Below are positions 59,052 through 64,000 of a DNA stretch of 64,000 bases, in pieces (position 1 is the stretch's first letter; each line of letters starts with the position of its first letter). The position numbers were made by a program, and so were the translations under genes. This stretch comes from Enoplolaimus lenunculus. Lineage: Eukaryota > Nematoda > Enoplea > Enoplida > Thoracostomopsidae. The notes beneath the pieces were generated by a model. The model ran no database searches, was not told the DNA's origin, and was given only the letters and a program-made list of their open reading frames with translations. The stretch is from NCBI GenBank assembly GCA_030248215.1, contig JASANG010000539.1:248001-312000 (forward strand). Reading direction: 5' to 3'.

Positions 59052-61485
59052 TTGTGTGCAACCATGATGCGGCTTGGTAATGTTTTTGCTGTTCACGTCG
59101 GGGCATTCCTTTAAAAAATTTTAGTTAGAATCAGTTACTGATTCAGCTTTTGATTTGGACAATGATTGTGTTCTGTTGCTTTCAAACACGTCCACATAGT
59201 TGAGCCATTTTTCTGTTCTAACTCAAGGTTCTCATCCATGAATCCCATGTTTTGAACACTAACTTTGAGATTTATGTATGTTGTTGAAATCTGCTTAAAC
59301 TCTGCGTATGAGTGATATTTAAACACATTATTTTGATTCTCATTTTCAGTAGAAAATATTGTTTCCGAACGCGGTTAAAGAATATTCGTTGAATAGACAG
59401 AGTTGGTTTTGTTTTCATGTGTTTAAATTTAAATATATTAGTACGATTATTAAGTACTTTATTTATCATAATGAATAGTTTGATTTTAGGTCAGAATATT
59501 GACGACAATGAATCAGAAAAATGGTTAACTTGTGTGTTGTCAGTCAAAAATGAGATTCACTACTCGTCTACAACCTATCATGATAATACTAGCAACCTAC
59601 TTCCATCTCGCTTTTGATAATGATTGATGATCGTCTCGACTAATATACACGTCATGCAATCGCGAAATCTGGCTAACAAAATTGCAGAGCAAAATATACG
59701 GATACAGGTGAAGTGTTTGTGTGCGCATAACCGGCTAACAAATTGGTGAAGCTGCGAGCACACAAATAATGTTCGTTACTTGTGCGCTGGTTGTTCGTTC
59801 TCTCACGTCAAAATTGCTAAGACCACGAAGCAATGGTGGTTTGTTGATACAAGGATCTTGGTATTCTGTCGTACAGCATTCACCACAAAGTGTTTTGCGA
59901 TATGTTTCTGTAAAAATGGTGAAGCGAAAAAATTTTAGATGCATGATGATTTGTCGTGACGTTATTTGGTTTCGGTATGGAAATTATTGCTGTGAAGGTG
60001 TTTAAAGACTGTAACACGTCTTGAAATATTGGCTACCTTGAAATCTTATTCTTTGGCATCCCACTGAGATGACGGAGTTTTCCGTACCCTCCTTTCAATA
60101 ATTTGGGCCTGTATGTATTTTATTTCACGTTTTCTGGATATCTTGGCCCGTTTTTCTGTTTACTTCGGTAATTGGTGGCAAATTACATACGGCATTTTAT
60201 TGTGTATATTCACTGTTTTACATTGCAGTGATCAGTGCACTCATTATTTTTCTGCGTATGTTTCATGGTAAATATTTTGTTTAGGTATTATTTTGTTTCG
60301 GTATTAGAATGGTGTCAAAGTTAAAATGGGGTCAACAGGAGAAACCAAAAGAAAGTGCTTGTCCAACAAAGTTCTACTTAAGCCGATCGCTATTGCTAAT
60401 GTGCAATTTTGGCATCGGTACGAACGTTTTTTTTCAAAAACCGAAAAGTATAGTATTTTTGACACGGTTCTCTGCCGCACCAATTGTGGTATGCACAGGT
60501 TCGTGGTGTTAAGTTTTTCGTTATTCTGGTTTAAATGTTACTGATTTGCCTACCATAATGAACGCTATTCGCTCTAGTAAGTTACAAAAAAATCCATCAG
60601 GTTTTGCGCAAAGAATCGATCCTGAATGTAGTATTATCTTGTGCGTAATTTATTTTAAAGAACTTATATGCGTAACTAAAAACTTTACATTCATTATGTC
60701 AAAAATGAAAGAAGTGGGTTAATGTTTAGCACAACTTTATTAAGAAAATACGTTTTTCGAGCTGTGGCATGATTAGCACTTTCTTTTTATAAACCAGACG
60801 TCATGTTTACTGCACATAGGATAACTATTTTCTGCAAAGATGTGTATGATGTGTTGAGTTATGAAACGCTTATTTAACATATTTTAGAGTAAACTTGAGT
60901 TCTTGCGTTTATGACTTTGTTTCAGTGGGCGAATTTGTCGCTGTTTTCCAATTTGCGACGGCTATTATAACAACTCTTTTCGTAATTTTCCGTGAATGTT
61001 TAGGAGAACTGCAGACGAACTTTCACCAAAACGAACCACGCATCTGCTGACGGTTTGTTATACGTGGCCGTGTATTTCAGTGATCGGTAACATAAGTTAT
61101 GAATGCAGCCCTTATGGTTAATCGTATCAGTTTCCCGTGCAAAAAATTTTCCCGTAGCTACGTAATGTTTTTTTGTATGAAATTGACGTACTTCTGATAG
61201 GTTTTGAAGCCTGTTTATTCTTGAAGAAAACGGTGTAATTTATACAAAGGGGGTTAACGCAGGGCAAAAATTAGTGCTGAACCGATATGCCGATAAAATC
61301 AGTGGGTTGGTATTTTTTGGGAGCATACTGATTCACAGACGTTAATGTTCCTTAATATTCGTCATACCTCGTGACAAATTTGTTTTTAAGCTATCTTTAG
61401 TTCAGAGACGGGCTGAGGTTGTTTTCGCGCGAAGCGAAGACGGTTTTGTTCTGTCATTTGGCTACTCTAAATGCATTTTTATGTA
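59052..61485. other. UPF1 3' flank, no supported gene
   Basis: Several short open frames occur (for example 59769-60005), but none shows a family likeness or a consistent exon chain. No AATAAA was found close after the UPF1 stop. Confidence 0.4.
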
Positions 61486-61886
61486 CTGTAGTGGCCTGAA
61501 TAAGAGGGGTGCTGATATTAATTTGGCCTCTCCAGAGGGTACCCCCCTGTCATTCGGTTACGGACTATTATTAATTTTCAACCTGCCCTCCGCCACCCTT
61601 CGTTACTGATATATTCGGTATTGCAAATATTCGTTGAATTGAATGGTTTTTCCTTTGAGCGACAATGCAAGGTTATATACTTTCAAAACTTAAGTACTCT
61701 TTAAAGTTAGGAACTAAACTTTACTTGGTCTTACAGTCATTTATGCCCTACAACTAAAAATAATTGTCATTTATGGACTCTGATTAGGGTTTAGGGACTC
61801 TACACGCTCACGGACTCTAATTATGGATACGGACCCCTATTGATTTGGACTCAAAATGGGGCCCCCTCTTATTCGTCTTACTACAG
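61486..61886. mobile_element. Tc1/mariner-like MITE (CTGTAGTGACCCGAATA family), copy 3
   Basis: The ends are CTGTAGTGGCCTGAATAAGA and TCTTATTCGTCTTACTACAG, flanked by TA on both sides. Interior phrases are shared with 7308-7636 and 10452-10761. Confidence 0.82.
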
Positions 61887-64000
61887 TAGCTTAGTCGAAT
61901 TCAGATATCTAGTGTGCATGGCAGCAGATATGTTGACAATTGATCGAAACTATTACAAAATGTTATATGTGCCCTGTGGCTCAGTAATGAGAGCATATAT
62001 AACATTGAAACAAATGGTATTTAACATTAAGCAATACCAGTCAGCTGCTTGTCCTAAACAATACAAGTAACAAGCTTCGGAAGGCATAACATAATTCTCG
62101 TATAAAACTTTAGTTTGAAGTGGATTCGTTGGAGGGAATACATAAAACAAAAAAGTCTTTGCAACTGGTAGTCAAAATGGGTGTCAAATAGCGAACGAAA
62201 AGCCAGACACTTTAAAACTACGGCGATTTTGCAATGAACTGTCTAGTGTAGGCCCCTAATTGAAGAAGGGCCACTTGCCTCAATGGTTTCTTATGGTAAC
62301 GAATTGAGTTGACTATATAAATCCCTCAGAAGCAAAATATGCCAACTCTAATTTTTTAGTTTCCGACCTAGCATTCCCAATTAATGCTAATTTTTATCGC
62401 GGATTCAACGGCAAAATGTGCTAACTTCGTTTAATAGATAATCGCAATATAAACGAGTAACAGTGCGCTTACTCTACTCGCCCACATTAAAATCTCGGCA
62501 GCGGCATATACCAACTCCAAAATAATGGAGTAAGTGAGCTAAATGCAAGGTCAGAATGTATGACTGTTTAAAAACTTCAAGATCAAAACACCCCTAGAAT
62601 GGGCACGGCCCCTGGAGCCAATAATAATATTTCTTATTTTTAACAGGTTTTCCAACGGAACAAAAAGATATCGCTGCGAATTGTTTGGCCATACTACACC
62701 CAATGTTCACCCGTATTTTTTGTGGAGTCTGCCGCCTCTCCGTGCAATTAGGTTTAATCATCTGGTTCCCTTTTTTATAGTTGCACGCCCTAGAAATGTT
62801 AAGAATTAAAGTGAAAAACGCAAATAGCTATTTACATCTCGACTTTACACCAACATTGAGATCTTCATCAAACTTTAGCGTTCGGCAATATATTTCAAAA
62901 TTTAGCGGTTTCAGAGTAACTAAATTTGCACGAAAATTAAATTTACAAAACTCGACAATATGCTGTGTATGTATAGCTATTAAAATTATATTGCTAATTT
63001 TTGTGCCCTATTCTCCTATTTGATCTTGTAACAACGACTGTATGGTCTACACTGTCCAATGCAGCTCAAAGCTAAGGCCGTCCGAAATAATTTCAGAAGA
63101 CAAATTTCCGAAGCACGGCCGAGCTAAAATCTTAAAAGCTGGTCCTTGAGAAGCGATAGTTTAGTTTTCTGAAACAAAAGATCAGTACGGTATTTTGAAC
63201 TTGAAAAATATTTAACCGTTACACAAAAACGCAGTTGTACATTTATCCTAGAGCAAGAGGTTCCTTAATGCCGTGAAAGCATTGCGTAGTCACTGCGAAT
63301 TATTCGATGTTAATCATGTTTTAGACATCTTGAACAGTCATGTCACCGTGTTTATAGTGCGTTATTCAAAAAGACGTTGGTTATTCCAAAGCAAATGAAC
63401 GCCTCAGACTAGGAGGAATCACGAATGCGATGTCGGGTAACCCCGACCACCGTGGTCATCATCCTCATGCGAACAAAACACCCAATGATACAATGGCAGT
63501 TGTTATAGCGCATATCGAATCGTTTTTCGCGCATGCATTCTCACTACACACGAACGCGCTCAGATATTGATTATGTTAAATCTGTTCTATCTAACTAAAA
63601 TGCATTGGCTTTGCACAAAGCAATTCCCTAATCATTTTGTTGCCATTTTTATATATCGTCACATATTCCACACTGAATTCAATATTTCTTTTTTCAAGCC
63701 CTAAAAGAACCGCTGTTTAGTCTGTGCTTGGTATAAAAATTTGAATAAGGTCGATACGAACAATGCTGCATAGTACAAAAAAGACGTGTTAGATCCGCAT
63801 CTATGTTTGACCATAAAGACTTGGATATATTTTGCTATATTTCTCCTGAGAAAGAAGGTAAACGCGGAGGTGCCGAAATTGTCACTTGCTTTCTGCGTTA
63901 TCTTTTCGAGCTGCCAAACACCTTCACCTTGTATCGTTGTTTTGCGATTCATGTTTGGTCAAAACAAGAATTGTGTGGTTACAGCGTCTCTTAAATACTC
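61887..64000. other. No supported gene
   Basis: No coding region, RNA gene or known repeat that I can support. Opposed open frames at 63701-63994 show no recognisable domain. Confidence 0.4.

Noticed and set aside
59769-60005. Possible exon of a small mitochondrial protein downstream of UPF1
   Set aside because: The N-terminus looks basic, but no family match or consistent splice partner could be seen.
63701-63994. Opposed open frames near the right edge
   Set aside because: No conserved motif on either strand; the lengths are what AT-rich DNA can give by chance.

Overview
The window is animal-type nuclear DNA: AT-rich, intron-dense, with GT-AG introns in conserved protein-coding genes and heavy loading with DNA transposons, MITEs and non-LTR retrotransposons. 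The host is an invertebrate animal. I cannot fix the clade from this sequence; a nematode or flatworm would be a guess. I saw no bacterial, organellar, LTR or viral segment.

Three host genes can be assembled exon by exon with consistent splice phases. (1) HEATR6 orthologue, plus strand, 14667-29707: 20 exons, about 1209 residues. (2) CYC1 (cytochrome c1 of respiratory complex III), minus strand, 46445-38747: 8 exons, about 359 residues, with the CAACH heme motif. (3) UPF1 (nonsense-mediated decay helicase), plus strand, 47036-59051: 23 exons, about 1128 residues, apparently complete. CYC1 and UPF1 are head to head, 590 bp apart. HEATR6 and CYC1 converge on a transposon-filled interval. A short terminal exon of an unknown, possibly secreted, protein lies at 2437-2767.

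The left 14 kb is mostly repeats. It holds an element with five internal repeats of about 170 bp (659-1771), a 3.1-kb minisatellite of 18-bp units with higher-order structure (3297-6433), several terminal-inverted-repeat (TIR) MITEs, a foldback hairpin, a 44-bp minisatellite and a tRNA-like TIR repeat. The right 5 kb (59052-64000) shows no gene I can defend.

The most unusual locus is 30400-36602. A nearly full-length Tx1/L1-like LINE (30683-36540) sits inside a hAT-type MITE that is bounded by a perfect 8-bp target duplication. The LINE carries a NADAR (YbiA-like) domain after its ORF1 zinc knuckle, and its reverse transcriptase is split by a 527-bp PIF/Harbinger-like MITE with a TTA duplication. 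A second notable locus is 40526-40643, in a CYC1 intron: a piece of the last coding exon of HEATR6, about 94% identical by eye, is embedded in the same repeat family that lies just upstream of that exon in HEATR6.
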